Assembly: GCA_019137255.1 (NCBI GenBank)
Contig: WPDH01000193.1
Coordinates: forward strand, 1-39,004
DNA from: Corinectria fuckeliana
Lineage: Eukaryota; Ascomycota; Sordariomycetes; Hypocreales; Nectriaceae
Direction of reading: 5' to 3'
DNA length: 39,004 bases
Shown: positions 21,087 through 31,976 of the stretch, in pieces
Position numbering within the stretch: position 1 is the first letter of the stretch
How the letters are laid out: the number at the start of each line of letters is the position of its first letter
Program-made: the position numbers and the translations under genes
Notes under the pieces: model-generated
The model's database searches: none
What the model was told of the DNA's origin: nothing
What the model saw: only the letters and a program-made list of their open reading frames with translations

Positions 21087-22518
21087 CTAGGCGCTCGGGG
21101 CTACCGCTGGCTGGACCGCGGCCTCGGCCCCTGGCGGGGGGCTAACATCGTCGTCATAGGCCTGCCACCTAGGCTCATTTATTTTGGCCTGGCCGGCAAT
21201 GCTTTTGAAGTGGTATCCTCTTGCTCGTGGCCTCTCGCCGGTCCCGAGGGGAAATTCCGGTTCATAAACAGCCGAGAATTTGCGCCTGCACTCCTCAAAC
21301 CGAGCAGGGCTCACATTCAAAGTTTCCCGGATACCAGCGAAGAATTCGCTGAGGGCCCAGTGGTTGTGTATTTGGAGGAGGTTCCATCCTAGCATCTCTT
21401 TGGCGTTGAGAAGATGTTTGACAAAGGCCCTGTGGTGATTGGTGCACGTGTAGCATTCACATCCCTCTTTCAGGGGCAGTAGAGATGTCGTATGCTCAGG
21501 AGACCACATGTCGATGCCAAGCGGCTGAATCCTTTGGTTATCAGGGGGCGGGAAAGTGAAAGTCAGCCCAACCCCAGCGTCGGACATGACGTTCACAAAA
21601 GGCACCGTACAGATATCAACCCCGAGGGCGATTTGCCGGAGGAGGTCTTGAGGGGACTTGGAGGGGCCAAATGCCAACCTTGGCAACGACAGAAGAGGCG
21701 GGTAGTTGGCGAGCTCTGGGAGCAGATTCACATCATAGATCGCGAGTCCCGAGAGGGAGTCTCGCAAGTCCTCGGACAGATGTCGGAGGTAGTCCCATTG
21801 CAAAGGATACTCGACTGGGAGGACTGGTGCAAAAACCGAGACCCCCAGATCCTTCAGCCGCCCTTGAGAATCCAAGAGATGGAAGAACTCGTCAACCCAC
21901 TCCTCGGTGCGCTCAACCATGCGAACTTGACGCTTTGCCGCGGGCGTAGTGCTAGTGTGGAAGAGGTCGGCAGGGGGGATGGTAATGTCGGGTCGCGTGG
22001 CTTCGACAACTTGGGCGAATTCAGGGACCGTCAAGTTGCGGAAGCCAGTGGAGGTGAAGATGCTGAGGTGTTGGACGCCGTTTCCTACTGGTGTTGTGAC
22101 AGCTGGGAAGCGCCTGGGGCCTAGCACTATGGCTCTCTCTGTTGAGAAAGAAGTAAAGTCGTGGAGGTTTCTAGCCTTGTCCTTTGACATTTTCAGGATG
22201 GGAGGCTCCTTTTTATCAAGGACTATCTGTAGTGTTAGACGGCATTTGGGGGGTTTTCAAGTTGGTTTACATACAGTCCTCGATGGCCATGTATGCTGCG
22301 TCAAATGCCGTGTATCTTTCCATGTTTTCAGGGGTCAGATGAGGAATCGCTCCTCGAGACGCGACGGCAAGATAGTTTGGCGTTTCCATAACTCTGCGAT
22401 TGGCAAAGGCCAGGCGTCCCAGCCGGGCCACGCCAACATCGGCAGCGGAAGTTTTGAGAATCTCAAACATGGCTAGGGTTGAGGTTCTAGATGGGCCGTC
22501 TAGAGCAGGTTGTGTCAT
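21087..22518 (-). CDS. QTRT2: Queuine tRNA-ribosyltransferase accessory subunit 2
   Basis: Two exons, 22518-22275 and 22222-21087, joined across a 52-nt intron (GTATGT, CTAAC, ATAG), give 459 residues. The protein belongs to the tRNA-guanine transglycosylase family. QTRT2 pairs with the catalytic subunit QTRT1 to exchange guanine for queuine at position 34 of tRNAs for Asp, Asn, His and Tyr. The zinc site is complete: C336, C338 and C341 (EGCECYTCTNHHRAF) and H367, with the family's 26-residue spacing between last Cys and His. SPEHTTSLLPLKEG precedes it. The start MTQPALDGPSRTSTLAMFEI fits the N-terminal barrel strand. The accessory rather than catalytic assignment rests on overall similarity and the divergent barrel, not on a test of active-site residues. 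It is divergent from the LCCL gene. Confidence 0.85.
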
Positions 22519-23487
22519 CTTGACATGACCGAGTGAAGTGAGGCAGTATCGAGAATTCGAGATTCAAGAGATGCCCGCTGTCCGTGGTAAAAGAAGGAGA
22601 AAGAACTAAGCTCAGAAGAACGGGAACGTGTGAATAGAGAGAAATAGAAGAGGAGCGAAGGGCTTAGTGAAGATGTCTCAATCGGCAACCCTAGCCTAGA
22701 ACAGGTTGTGGTGGACGCCGTGTATATTACTGATGTATTACTGAGTCGCGACGCTTTTTTGACGAGCTGGTCAGGGATCTGATGGTGGGTGTTGTGGTGA
22801 TAGTGTGGGCACACACTGTCTCGGACTGTGCAGCTTAGCAGCGAGCAGCCGAGGATCAGCCGCGGCGGAAGGTGTGGCGAGCGATGGTCACTGAGGCGCA
22901 CCGTACCTGCTTTGGCTGCCAACCCACCTCCAGGAGTCGGGATCCGTCGCCCCGGGCCGCCGAACAGGAAAGGAAAAGGAACTGGCCAATCCGGCTCGAC
23001 ACGAGGGCCAATCCAATGTTCTCAGCCCATCTGTACTTTGTAGCACAGGCTGGGCGACCCCTGGGTCACAAGTGCCGCCATACCTAGTACCATGATGCGG
23101 CTGAGCCGGGTGGACATGATGTAATTCTGGCGACACACGATGCGCCTCCGCCTACCTGAGGCGTCTACAGTGGAATACCATAAGACAAAAGACGGGAGAC
23201 AGGAGACGGGAGACAAGAAGACATGGGTCACGACACGCATTGCGGCATTCCTCAAACGTGAACGTCTGATAAGCCCTGCAACAGCGCCCCGCTTGCTCCG
23301 CTCCGGCAGCGGAACCTCCGGATACGCAGGACCCATTGAAGTCGCCAGCCCAAGTCACCAGCCAGCACGCCCACGCCATCGCCGCCTTTTGCAACAACGC
23401 CAACTGCTTATTATTTTCCCGGGAGGTTTTCGACTCTTCCTATCCTTTTTCTTCCCTTTTCTTTCTGTTTCTCCAACCTAGGCCACC
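22519..23487. other. Shared divergent upstream region of QTRT2 and the LCCL gene
   Basis: About 970 bases between two divergently transcribed genes. Open frames here are short and lack domains. The last 70 bases are strongly pyrimidine-rich (TTTTTCTTCCCTTTTCTTTC), typical of a fungal promoter/leader, and end in GCCACCATGG, an ideal start context for the LCCL gene. Confidence 0.6.
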
Positions 23488-25551
23488 ATGGTGAGCCGTG
23501 AGGATGACGAATCGCAGCCTCTCATGAGACCCGAAGACCATCCCGTCGACGTCCAAGTCGAAGCCGTCGGTACCGACAGCGATACCGACAATGCTGCCCA
23601 GCACCAGCACCAGCACCAACACCACCAGCATCAACACCAACACCAGAGCAATCGCAACCGCCGCGATGCGGACCTCCCGGATGCACCCCTCGAGATCGAC
23701 GGCCAGCTCGAAATCGACGACAGCGACCCCCCGACGCCGCGGTTCATCCAGGACGAAGGATCGTGGAAGAGGTGGAAATGGGTGCCGTACCCGATGCGCC
23801 ATGTCTCCAAGACGGTCGTCAAGTGGTGCAAGGGCCCTGCCCATCCGCGGCCGTACCGGATCCAGCCCTTCTTCCCCGTCGTCCAGGAATACCCGCTGTG
23901 GCTCGTCGACCGATTCCTGCCCCAGTTCAAGCACCGCGTATGGCTCGTTTGCTTCTACTTCGCCATCTGGGTCGTGACCTTTGCGCTGGTCAAGCGACAG
24001 GGCACGTTGGCCACCGAGATTGCCGGGTGGGGTGAGCCACAGAGCATCGGGTGTGGCGTCACGTACTGGGGGGCGGGCAACTCGTGCGGCCTCGACGGCA
24101 ACAACTGCCGCCCGTTCAACGCCAGCGGGTTCCCCTTCCGATGCTCGGCGGACTGCGAGAGCTTCCACGTTCTGAACCCGCGAGCCGTCGGCGCCCAAGA
24201 GGTCATCTACCGATCCCTGGTCGTGGGCGGCCCGGGGAGCGAAGGCGCGGCCACCTACCGCGGCGATTCTTTCATCTGCGGCGCTGCTATCCACGCGGGA
24301 GTCATATCCAACGTCAAGGGAGGCTGCGGCGTTGTTCAGCTCACTGGGCGCAAGGAGAACTTTGTAAGCTCCAGTAAGAACGGCATCAAGAGCGTGGGCT
24401 TCGACTCGTACTTCCCTCTGTCCTTCAGCTTCGTCGAGGACGTCGACTGCTCCGCCACCGACATGCGGTGGTCTCTGCTGGCCGTCTCGGCCGTCTTCTC
24501 CGGCGTCCTGTCCATCTTCACCAGCTCGCCCGCCTTCTTCTTCTTCCCCGTCTTCATTGGCCTCTTCTGGACGGTCGGCATGGCGTTGGACCCGCCCCCC
24601 TACTCGTCCATCCCGAGCCTCGTTTCCAACTTGCTGGGCAAGTTCCTCCCGGCCATGTTCTGCGCCTGGGTCATGTACGACAAGATGGGCGTCCGCCGCA
24701 CGCTCCAGGGCCTGACCGCTCAGTTTGAGAAGAGCATCTTGTGGCTGGGTGCCTGCTGGGTCGGTGCCATGGACAACTACACGCTGAGCTTCATTCCAAT
24801 CCAGCGGCTGAACAAGCACGACCTGGATCAGCAACCCGGAGCCAGGGCCGCGCTCGCAATCATCATCATCGTGCTGCTGGTCATCATCCTGTCGCAGATG
24901 TGGTTCTTTAGGCACGAAGGGCGCCTCGTCAAATTTCTCAAGCTTTACGCTTTGTTCATAGGCGGCATAGTCATCTCCCTCTTCCTGCCGGGCCTCAACC
25001 TGCGCATCCATCATTACATTGTAGCGCTGCTTCTGCTCCCGGGGACCGGCTTGCAGACACGGCCGTCGTTGCTATGGCAGGGCCTCCTCGTTGGCCTCTT
25101 CATCAACGGCATCGCGAGGTGGGGCTTCGATTCGGTGCTGCAGACACCGGCAGCATTGCAGGGCGACGCCCAAAAGGGAACCCGCCTCCCCGTCCTCCAA
25201 GACCCCGTCATCAATCTTGGCAACGGCACCGACGAGTTCTCCACCATTTCTTTCCAGTGGAAGGACCCCCCTCCGCTTTACGACGGCATCAGCATCTTGG
25301 TCAACGATGTAGAACGGTTCAGGACTTATTTCGACCACACCGACGATGAAAAACACAAGTTCACTTGGACAAGAGACAGCGACTTGGATTTGCCCGAGTA
25401 CTTCCGATTTGCCTATATGGAAGGCAGCTCGAGCGGAGATTACAGCAAGGCAGGCACATGGACCGCTGACGGTGAGTGGCAGGAAATGAAGCCGGGACCG
25501 TCTCGTGTCAAGATTCGGAGTACGGGCGAGGAGGAGATGATACAGCGATGA
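23488..25551 (+). CDS. LCCL domain-containing multi-pass membrane protein
   Basis: An intronless gene of 687 residues with an optimal start context. Residues 1-100 are acidic and disordered with a His/Gln tract (39-53). A membrane segment lies at about 151-168 (VWLVCFYFAIWVVTFALV). It is followed by a Cys-rich LCCL domain (about 188-315), including YRGDSFICGAAIHAGVIS, GGCGVVQL and IKSVGFDSYFPLSFSF. Several further hydrophobic helices follow (about 327-346, 349-366, 453-471, 483-500, 508-519 and 529-541). The rest is a hydrophilic C-terminal tail. Fungal LCCL proteins are conserved membrane proteins, probably of the secretory system, with no firmly established function known to me. The layout predicts that the LCCL domain lies on the luminal or outer side after the first membrane pass. 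A 524-residue open frame on the opposite strand is a compositional shadow. Confidence 0.88.
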   Translation: MVSREDDESQPLMRPEDHPVDVQVEAVGTDSDTDNAAQHQHQHQHHQHQHQHQSNRNRRDADLPDAPLEIDGQLEIDDSDPPTPRFIQDEGSWKRWKWVPYPMRHVSKTVVKWCKGPAHPRPYRIQPFFPVVQEYPLWLVDRFLPQFKHRVWLVCFYFAIWVVTFALVKRQGTLATEIAGWGEPQSIGCGVTYWGAGNSCGLDGNNCRPFNASGFPFRCSADCESFHVLNPRAVGAQEVIYRSLVVGGPGSEGAATYRGDSFICGAAIHAGVISNVKGGCGVVQLTGRKENFVSSSKNGIKSVGFDSYFPLSFSFVEDVDCSATDMRWSLLAVSAVFSGVLSIFTSSPAFFFFPVFIGLFWTVGMALDPPPYSSIPSLVSNLLGKFLPAMFCAWVMYDKMGVRRTLQGLTAQFEKSILWLGACWVGAMDNYTLSFIPIQRLNKHDLDQQPGARAALAIIIIVLLVIILSQMWFFRHEGRLVKFLKLYALFIGGIVISLFLPGLNLRIHHYIVALLLLPGTGLQTRPSLLWQGLLVGLFINGIARWGFDSVLQTPAALQGDAQKGTRLPVLQDPVINLGNGTDEFSTISFQWKDPPPLYDGISILVNDVERFRTYFDHTDDEKHKFTWTRDSDLDLPEYFRFAYMEGSSSGDYSKAGTWTADGEWQEMKPGPSRVKIRSTGEEEMIQR
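23598..23646 (+). repeat. CAGCAC/CAACAC hexanucleotide repeat coding His/Gln tract
   Basis: Imperfect tandem CAGCAC/CAACAC/CATCAA units within the LCCL gene encode an alternating Gln-His tract. Such tracts are prone to length variation between isolates. Confidence 0.85.
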
Positions 25552-26128
25552 TTTGACTTGAATAGTCTATGGCTTGGATATATGACACGCAAGGATATAC
25601 GGATACAAGATTGAAATACCACGGAATCACGAATACAATCACAAGATACTTAGTTAGTTAGTTAGACTTTCTCAAAACGCGTCTAGTCTCTAAAGACTGC
25701 AAGCAAGTGGCGCCGAGAAACGGCGGGCTCCACACCTCCGAGGTGCTCCGTTCAACCCCGCGACCTCGACGTCACCGGCCGGCGTCTACCAAGGTCGTTT
25801 CCGAGCTGGTGTCGTTGCAAGGTAACAAGCCGGAGTGCATGGCCTATACAGAGGCAAACAAATCCCAGAAGAAATCTGCAGACTGCCTGTTAAGATGAAC
25901 AAACAGATACTTGTGTCTTGGCGCTGTGCACAAACAAGTCACCGAGTTTCCCAGCCACCCCACTTCATCGTCCAAACCTGGATCTTTCATCAACTCCCCT
26001 CACCTTCAGTACAACTACCATCACCTTCGCCATCTTATTAACAAGAAACTACAATAAGTAGCCAAGAAAAACAAGAAAAACACGAAGAAAAAGGGAAGAA
26101 AAGGAAGAAAAGGGGGAAAATAATCAAA
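25552..26128. other. Intergenic region without gene
   Basis: 3' flank of the LCCL gene and promoter of the downstream hydrolase-fold gene. The last 70 bases before the ATG at 26129 are A/G-rich (AAGAAAAACACGAAGAAAAAGG), as often seen in fungal leaders. Nothing else recognised. Confidence 0.5.
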
Positions 26129-26893
26129 ATGCCTCCCCGGATCCCAACAGAAGCCGACTTTTCCCCCCTCTCCTCCACCCTGCCTGTGGCCCTGCACATC
26201 CCTTCCCCGCCGGAATCCACCACCACCTTCCTCATCCTCTTCCACGGCCTCGGCGACCACGAGCCCGCCTTCGCCGGCTTCGCCCGGGACCTCTCCCTGC
26301 CCGGCGTCTTCGGCATCTCCGTCCGCGGCACCTCAGCCCTGCCCGAGATGCTGCTGCCGCCCGGCAGCGCCCAGCCGCACCGCCACTGGGGCGACGACCT
26401 GATCCTGGACCCCGCCACGGGGGACATCGACGAGGACCCCGGCTACGAGGAGGCCCGCCGCCTGGTCATGGACAGGCTCGTCCGGGAGGTGCTGGTCGAC
26501 AAGTGCGGCTGGGAACTGAGCGACATCCTGCTCTTCGGCTTCGGGCAGGGCGGTTCGCTGGCGCTCGGCCTGGCCTCGAAGCTGCGCCAGCCGGAGCGGG
26601 TCACCGAGGTCACCGACGACAAGCCGCTCCCCGGCACGGCCTTCAAGGGCGTCGTGTCCATCGGCGGGCCGCTGCCGCAGTCCATGGTTCCGACGGTGAG
26701 CGCACGCGAACAGAGCCGCACCCGCGTCTTGGTGTGCCAGCTGGAACAAGACGCCGTGGACAATGCAAAGCGCGAGTTTGCGGATGTGAGGGTTGTGCAG
26801 TGGAAGAGAAAGGGGGTTGCGATGCCGGGTGACAGGGAGGAGGTTCTACCCCTGATGGAGTTCTTTGCGGAGAGACTCAAGGGGGAGTACTAA
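26129..26893 (+). CDS. Alpha/beta-hydrolase fold protein, carboxylesterase/thioesterase type, triad lost
   Basis: A 254-residue intronless protein. It has the first strand and oxyanion region of the phospholipase/carboxylesterase (Abhydrolase_2) family: TTTFLILFHGLGDHEPAF (about 31-48) and ISVRGTSALP. The nucleophile elbow reads LFGFGQGGSLAL; the expected Ser of GxSxG is Gly139 (codon GGG at 26543-26545). The C-terminal region expected to hold the catalytic His (MGHS-like in relatives) reads VAMPGDREEVLPLMEFFAER and has no His. The expected acid region is also unlike active members (VLVCQLEQDAVDNAKREF). The fold is therefore supported but ordinary esterase activity is not. It may be a binding or regulatory protein. 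It converges with the GCP5-like gene with 125 bases between stops. Confidence 0.8.
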   Translation: MPPRIPTEADFSPLSSTLPVALHIPSPPESTTTFLILFHGLGDHEPAFAGFARDLSLPGVFGISVRGTSALPEMLLPPGSAQPHRHWGDDLILDPATGDIDEDPGYEEARRLVMDRLVREVLVDKCGWELSDILLFGFGQGGSLALGLASKLRQPERVTEVTDDKPLPGTAFKGVVSIGGPLPQSMVPTVSAREQSRTRVLVCQLEQDAVDNAKREFADVRVVQWKRKGVAMPGDREEVLPLMEFFAERLKGEY

Positions 26894-27018
26894 AGTGCTA
26901 CGCGAGAGAGAAACTCTAGCCCAGGGGGAAACAGAATGTCACAGAGGGCGGGACGTAGATTACTTGGCCAAGCAGTGCTTGACGAGGTGTATCATTATTC
27001 ATCAACTCGGCACAATCC

Positions 27019-29754
27019 CTATCCTCTCAGGCCTGCGTTACCCGTCTGCAGCATCTCGGCAAGCATATCCCATTTCGCTGACTGTGCGTCGCTCGTGGCC
27101 CTCGCAACGCTGCGCAATCCCTCACAGATGAACCGCAGATGCCTGTCAAAATCGAACTTGATCTCCCTCAGCACGCTCATGTATGGTTTACCCAGTTTAG
27201 CCCCGCTTGGTTTGTTCTCCTCGTCGCTCTCGTCATCGCTGTCCACGTACTTCGGCAATTTAGGTCTGGGCGTCCCCGGTGGCCGAGGCGATGACATGGC
27301 AGAGAGACGCGCAAGGTCCTGTAGGTGCTCCATCTCCTTGGCATGGGAGGCCTGGGCTTGCTCCAGCTTGATAGCTAGATCGAGAATGTCCAGAAAACAC
27401 TCCCGGATGGGCTTCAGTCTGCTCCCTAGACAGGCTCCATCAATAACCCTTTTCAAAAAGGCGGCACGGATGGCAATCATGGCATCCACGTCGTGGGCCT
27501 CCTGCAATTCCTGTCTCATCCTCGAGCTATTCGGCGCGAGCACCAAAGTCGCCAGATACGTCTGGAGAGTAGCAGAGAACCACAGCAGTTTGGTCCGCAC
27601 TGAATAGTAAATCGCTCTTTCATTCCAATTATCGTCATCGGTCCAATAGCCTTCAAGAATCTTTTGTTTCTGAAGCATGTAAACAGCTCTCCGTATCTGC
27701 AACAGCAATGTGAAGATGGACTGGTACTGCGATATGCTGTCCTCAGATATGATCATCTGAATTGGCCAAGATAGACGGTAGTTGACCATGATGGCCGGTA
27801 CTGCTGCCCTAACAGAGTCCCGGGCTGTTAGAACCGGCACTCGCAGGCCTTCGGGGCTGATAGCGACAGACAATCGTGTTGATTCAACATGTGATGTGAA
27901 TGCCTCTTGAGCAGTGCTAGTGAGACCGTACCGGTTGTGCCAGTCAGGGGTCAAGGCATCCAACTTCCCAAACAGGCTGCTAGAGAAGAACTCCGTTGCA
28001 GAGCCGTCAGACATGAAGTAGAGATACTCCATGGCATCCAACGTAGACCAGAGCCCACAGTTTTCGAACAATGCATTCCTGAGCGTTGTGGAAGTAGTGT
28101 TGTACTTGCTCTGGATCCATCGATCAAACGCGGCATCAAACAGATCATGGAAAGGCACCAGCTCAACCGCGGCAGGACATATGGTCTCGTAGTCCAACGG
28201 AGGCTCGTTGACGCTCCACTTGGAACTCGCAGGTCCAAAACGTCCCAGTTTCTTTAGGACCACGATGGTTTTTCCGGCATTAAAGATTTTGTTTGCGGCC
28301 GGCTGGAGAAACCTTGGCGCATGTAGCTTCCCGTCAGCGGTACGGCGAAGTCGAAATTGGTCGCTCCAAATCTTACTAAGAGGGGCCTGGCTCGGGCACT
28401 CCGAGACAAAGAATATCTTGTCTCCCGGTAGCAATTTGCCTTCATCCATCCACAAACGGATCGGGCGTAGATAGACATTAAAACACTCGACAAAGATCCG
28501 AGCAAGAAATTCATAAATGACAAGCTTGCCAGCAAGCTGCGTCAAGCTAGCTTCTTCAAAGAGCGACTCGAGATAGCCAAAGGCGCCCGAGCTAGACACA
28601 TCTTGCACCTGAGCAACGATTCGAGAGAGGGCGTACAGCGGCTCGAGGCCAGGGGCAAGTTCCGCTTTAATTCTCAGCAGGCTAACCACAACATCTTTTT
28701 CAGGCGCGACCAGCGGTGCCTGGATCTTGGTGACCATCTTGTCGAAATTGTCAAGACGGGAAGCGACGTTATCATGGAACGCCTGGAGATGCGATACTCG
28801 CTGTTGTTGAGCAACGAACTTGCGCAAGACTGACAGCCGACGTCCCGCTTCTGAGAAGTAGCCGATGAGAGCTTTGTGGGTGTCCCATGCTATGTGCGCC
28901 ATCTGGAAGGCAGGGTCGGCGGATCCATCTGGTGTAAAGAGCGTCGTGTCCAGCCCCTGGAGCATGAACATGACCTCTCTGGCAATATGAAACTCTGTGA
29001 CGGGCACCTTGCGTGCGTGGCCGGAAGAATCCCTGCAGGGTTTCTCAGTTCGCCATTCCTGGGCCTTTCGAATCAGGTTGAGCTGGGGGATGTCCTCCGG
29101 GTGGATGATTAGGTCCTCAGCCGTCCTGCCGCCTACAGGTGCCTCGGAGGAGGCGGTACTCGCACCAGACTCACTCCCCGAATCTTCTTCATACTCGTCG
29201 TCATCCGAGCTGTCGCTGTACTTGATGTTTTTCCAAATGGCAGCGTCCTGGTCCCAGCCATCCTCTCGGGCGATGTCCTCCCAGCGGAATTGCTCCTGAG
29301 TGTCGTCGTCCGGTTCGTTTTTCAGCGAGTCCAAGTCGCTAAGCCTCGAGTTGTACGTAGGCTGGTTCGAGAGCTCCAGGAGGAAGAACAGGATCTCGGG
29401 GTGCCATTTCTCTGGCGTCTGCTGGAGAAGGACTCGCCGTTCATGCAGGGCGTCTGCAAGCTCTTCTCGGAGGTTGACGCGGAATCGCTCTTCTAGGCCG
29501 ACCAGGTTGTTCTCGACGTCGAACTGGTTTGTGCGGAGATAGGGATGTGATTTCAGGCTGCGCAGAACGGCATCGCGGTGGGTGTTGAACCTGGCGGGGT
29601 TTGTCTAGAGGTCGTCATATGTCAGTAGATACTCTCCGCAATTCTCATGTGTAATTGCGTGGAATGGATTGCTATTGCGGACCTGAGCGGATGTAGGAGT
29701 CACCGCCTCGACAAGATCTCCAGCGAGAGCGCCCATCCTGGCAGCGAAAGCCAT
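27019..29754 (-). CDS. Gamma-tubulin complex component GCP5-like (Spc97/Spc98 family)
   Basis: Exon 1 (29754-29683) and exon 2 (29604-27019), separated by a 78-nt intron (GTCCGC to CTCTAG), give 885 residues. The N-terminus is MAFAARMGALAGDLVEAVTP. It continues with TNPARFNTHRDAVLRSL and WHPEILFFLLELSNQPTYNS, then an acidic Ser/Asp stretch (SDSSDDDEYEEDSGSES). The Spc97/Spc98 core includes LEPLYALSRIVAQVQD, VECFNVYLRPIRLWMDEGKL, LPGDKIFFVSE, and the C-terminal gamma-tubulin-binding part (YRLSWPIQMIISEDSISQYQ, SIFTLLLQIRRAVYMLQ). Such proteins join gamma-tubulin ring complexes that nucleate microtubules at the spindle pole body. GCP5 is preferred over GCP2/3 on length and the N-terminal segment, GCP6 is less likely. 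The gene is divergent from the mannosyltransferase. Confidence 0.85.
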
Positions 29755-30250
29755 GTCTATATCATGGGCTATCCATCACCAGCTTACGAGAGCGCGAGGT
29801 GCAGTAGGCAAGCATGTACGAAGTACGAAGTACGTACTACGTAGGTGGTGATGGTGGGATAGTGGGGGACAATTAATTACTATTAGAAGTCGTCGCATGA
29901 GCGCGTCTGTCGCGTCATGGCGAGCTCCACCCAATTAATTAGTTCCGGCCGCCTCTGATTGGTTCAAGTGCCCTGACATCAGCTTCAATAATCAACCCCT
30001 TTCATCAACATATTTCCAGCGTCCGTCCCTAATAAGATAAGGACGCAGATCGAAACGGCCCAAGCCATACCACTATTAATGACGCACCGCTGCGACAAGC
30101 GACCCTCTTTAGCATCCGAGTTTCCTACCATTGTTCCGCCCGCTTTTGCCGCATCTCGTTCCATGGACGCGTGATACTCTCGCTATCGCTGTCTCGTTGA
30201 AGCTGCTTGTACCTTGTCTCCGAAGCCCGTCTCCTAACTCCTAGTTCGCC
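29755..30250. promoter_or_regulatory. Divergent promoter region of GCP5-like gene and mannosyltransferase
   Basis: A 496-base gap between opposite start codons. It contains an inverted CCAAT box (ATTGG at 29958-29962), two AATTAATTA tracts and a small GTACGAA/GTACGTAC repeat cluster near 29815-29842. The role of these in regulating the two genes is unproven. Confidence 0.45.
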
Positions 30251-31615
30251 ATGACTGTCGCGCGGCCGGTCCGGGCGCTGATCTTCTCGGCCGTAGTGCT
30301 CTGGTGCTTCTTCCTGTTCCAGATCTTCTCGCCGTCGTGGTCTATTCGCGGGCCCGCCGACCGCTATGCCAATTTCGAGCGGGATCCCAATCTGGATCGT
30401 GAGTCCCTCTTTGCTTCCCCCGTTTGGGTTGCCGCAGCTAACCCCTCTACTCTGCAGCAACTGGAGAACCAGAAGGGACGCTAGTCCGTGCAAACGAGAA
30501 CTACGCCCCCGATGCCGAGAAGTCCGATCGCATCGAGGCCACGCTGCTGGCGCTCGTGAGGAACGAGGAGGTGGACGCCATGGTCATGTCGATGCGAGAC
30601 CTCGAGAGGACCTGGAACAGCAAGTTCAACTACCCTTGGACCTTCTTCAACGACAAACCCTTCACCGAGGAGTTTAAGAGGAAGACAAGCGCGGCCACCA
30701 AAGCCAAGTGTACCTATGGTATGCTGCACGATGCTCTCTACCCCCCCTGTCCCCAGTCCTAACTGACTTATACAGAACTCATCCCGGACGAGCATTGGAA
30801 CACGCCCTCGTGGATCGACGACCAGCTCTACCAGGAGTCCACCAAGATGCTGGAAAAAAGCGGTGTGCAGTACGCCAACCAGATATCCTACCACAAGATG
30901 TGCCGTTGGAACAGCGGCCTCTTCTACAAGCACCCGGCCCTCAAGGACACCCGCTACTACTGGCGAGTGGAACCCAACGTCCACTTCTTCTGCGATGTCG
31001 ACTACGACGTCTTCCGCTACATGCACGACAACAACAAGACGTACGGCTTCACCATCAACCTCTACGACGACCCCAAAACCCTGCCCTCGCTGTGGCCCGA
31101 GACGGTCAAGTTCCTCGCCGAGCACCCGGACTATCTCAACGACCAAAACGCCATGAAGTGGGTGACGGACGACACCCGAAGGCCCGCTCACAACAGGGCA
31201 GCCCACGGCTTCTCGACCTGCCACTTCTGGAGCAATTTCGAGGTTGGCGACATGGAGTTCTGGCGCAGCCAGACTTACGAGGACTACTTCAACCACCTTG
31301 ACCGCGCGGGTGGCTTCTTCTACGAGCGATGGGGAGATGCTCCCGTCCACAGCATTGCCTTGGGTCTGTTTGAAGACTCGAGCAAAATCCACTGGTTTGT
31401 AACCCGTGACCATTTTTCCCATGTTCCACCAGACCAGCACTAACAGCAATGGCTCCAGGTTCCGTGACATCGGCTACCAACACATCCCATTCTTCAACTG
31501 CCCCAACTCGCCCAAGTGCAGGGGCTGCACAACCGGACGCCTCACCGACGGCGAAGCCTGGCTTCACCACGATGACTGCCGTCCGAACTGGTTCCAGTAC
31601 GCCGGCATGGGCTAA
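30251..31615 (+). CDS. Alpha-1,2-mannosyltransferase of the KTR/KRE2 family (GT15)
   Basis: Exons 30251-30398, 30458-30718, 30776-31394 and 31459-31615 give 394 residues. Introns are 57-64 nt with CTAAC branch sites. It is a type II Golgi membrane protein: a short cytosolic tail and one hydrophobic anchor (ALIFSAVVLWCFFLFQIF, residues 9-26), then the GT15 catalytic domain. Recognisable blocks are ANENYAPDAEKSDRIEATLL, ALVRNEEVDAM, RDLERTWNSKFNYPWTFFND, YHKMCRWNSGLFYKHPAL, YYWRVEPNVHFFCDVDYDVF, YGFTINLYDD, STCHFWSNFEVGDMEFWRS, GGFFYERWGDAPVHSIAL and DIGYQHIPFFNCP. FWSNFE carries the conserved Glu of the active site. The enzyme family adds alpha-1,2-linked mannose from GDP-mannose to O- and N-linked glycans of cell wall proteins. 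Assignment to one KTR/KRE2 paralogue is not possible here. Confidence 0.92.
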
Positions 31616-31976
31616 AACATGCCTTTGCCGTGCTCTGCGTGACGAGTCAATGTACTTAAATGTCACTCCCCAGCCCGAGCCCTCGGTAAGATAGCATGGG
31701 CTGGGTGTGGCCATGTACTCATGTATTAAAGACAATGGATATATTGGGAAATGAACCATGGGAATGTCCTGGTTCCAGGAAAGGGGTTTTGTGTTTTTTC
31801 GGCGCTGGCGGAGCAATTTATGAGTTGTGTGGAGTGGCATATCTATATATATTTGCGACCCAGGCTTGGAACGCGTGTGATGAATGATATTCCCCAAGAA
31901 TAGACAGGAGACAAATAGCGATTCCTTCAGTAGAAACAGAAATATGCGGCTGCAGTGAAGTGGTTTGTCGGGATAC
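31616..31976. other. Convergent 3' region, no gene seen
   Basis: 361 bases between the stops of the mannosyltransferase and WDR83-like genes. This likely holds both 3' UTRs. TATATATATT at about 31840 and ATTAAAG motifs could serve as processing signals, which is a guess. Confidence 0.4.

Noticed and set aside
23440..25014. 524-residue minus-strand frame opposite the LCCL gene
   Set aside because: Compositional shadow; the plus-strand gene has LCCL and membrane segments and an ideal start context.
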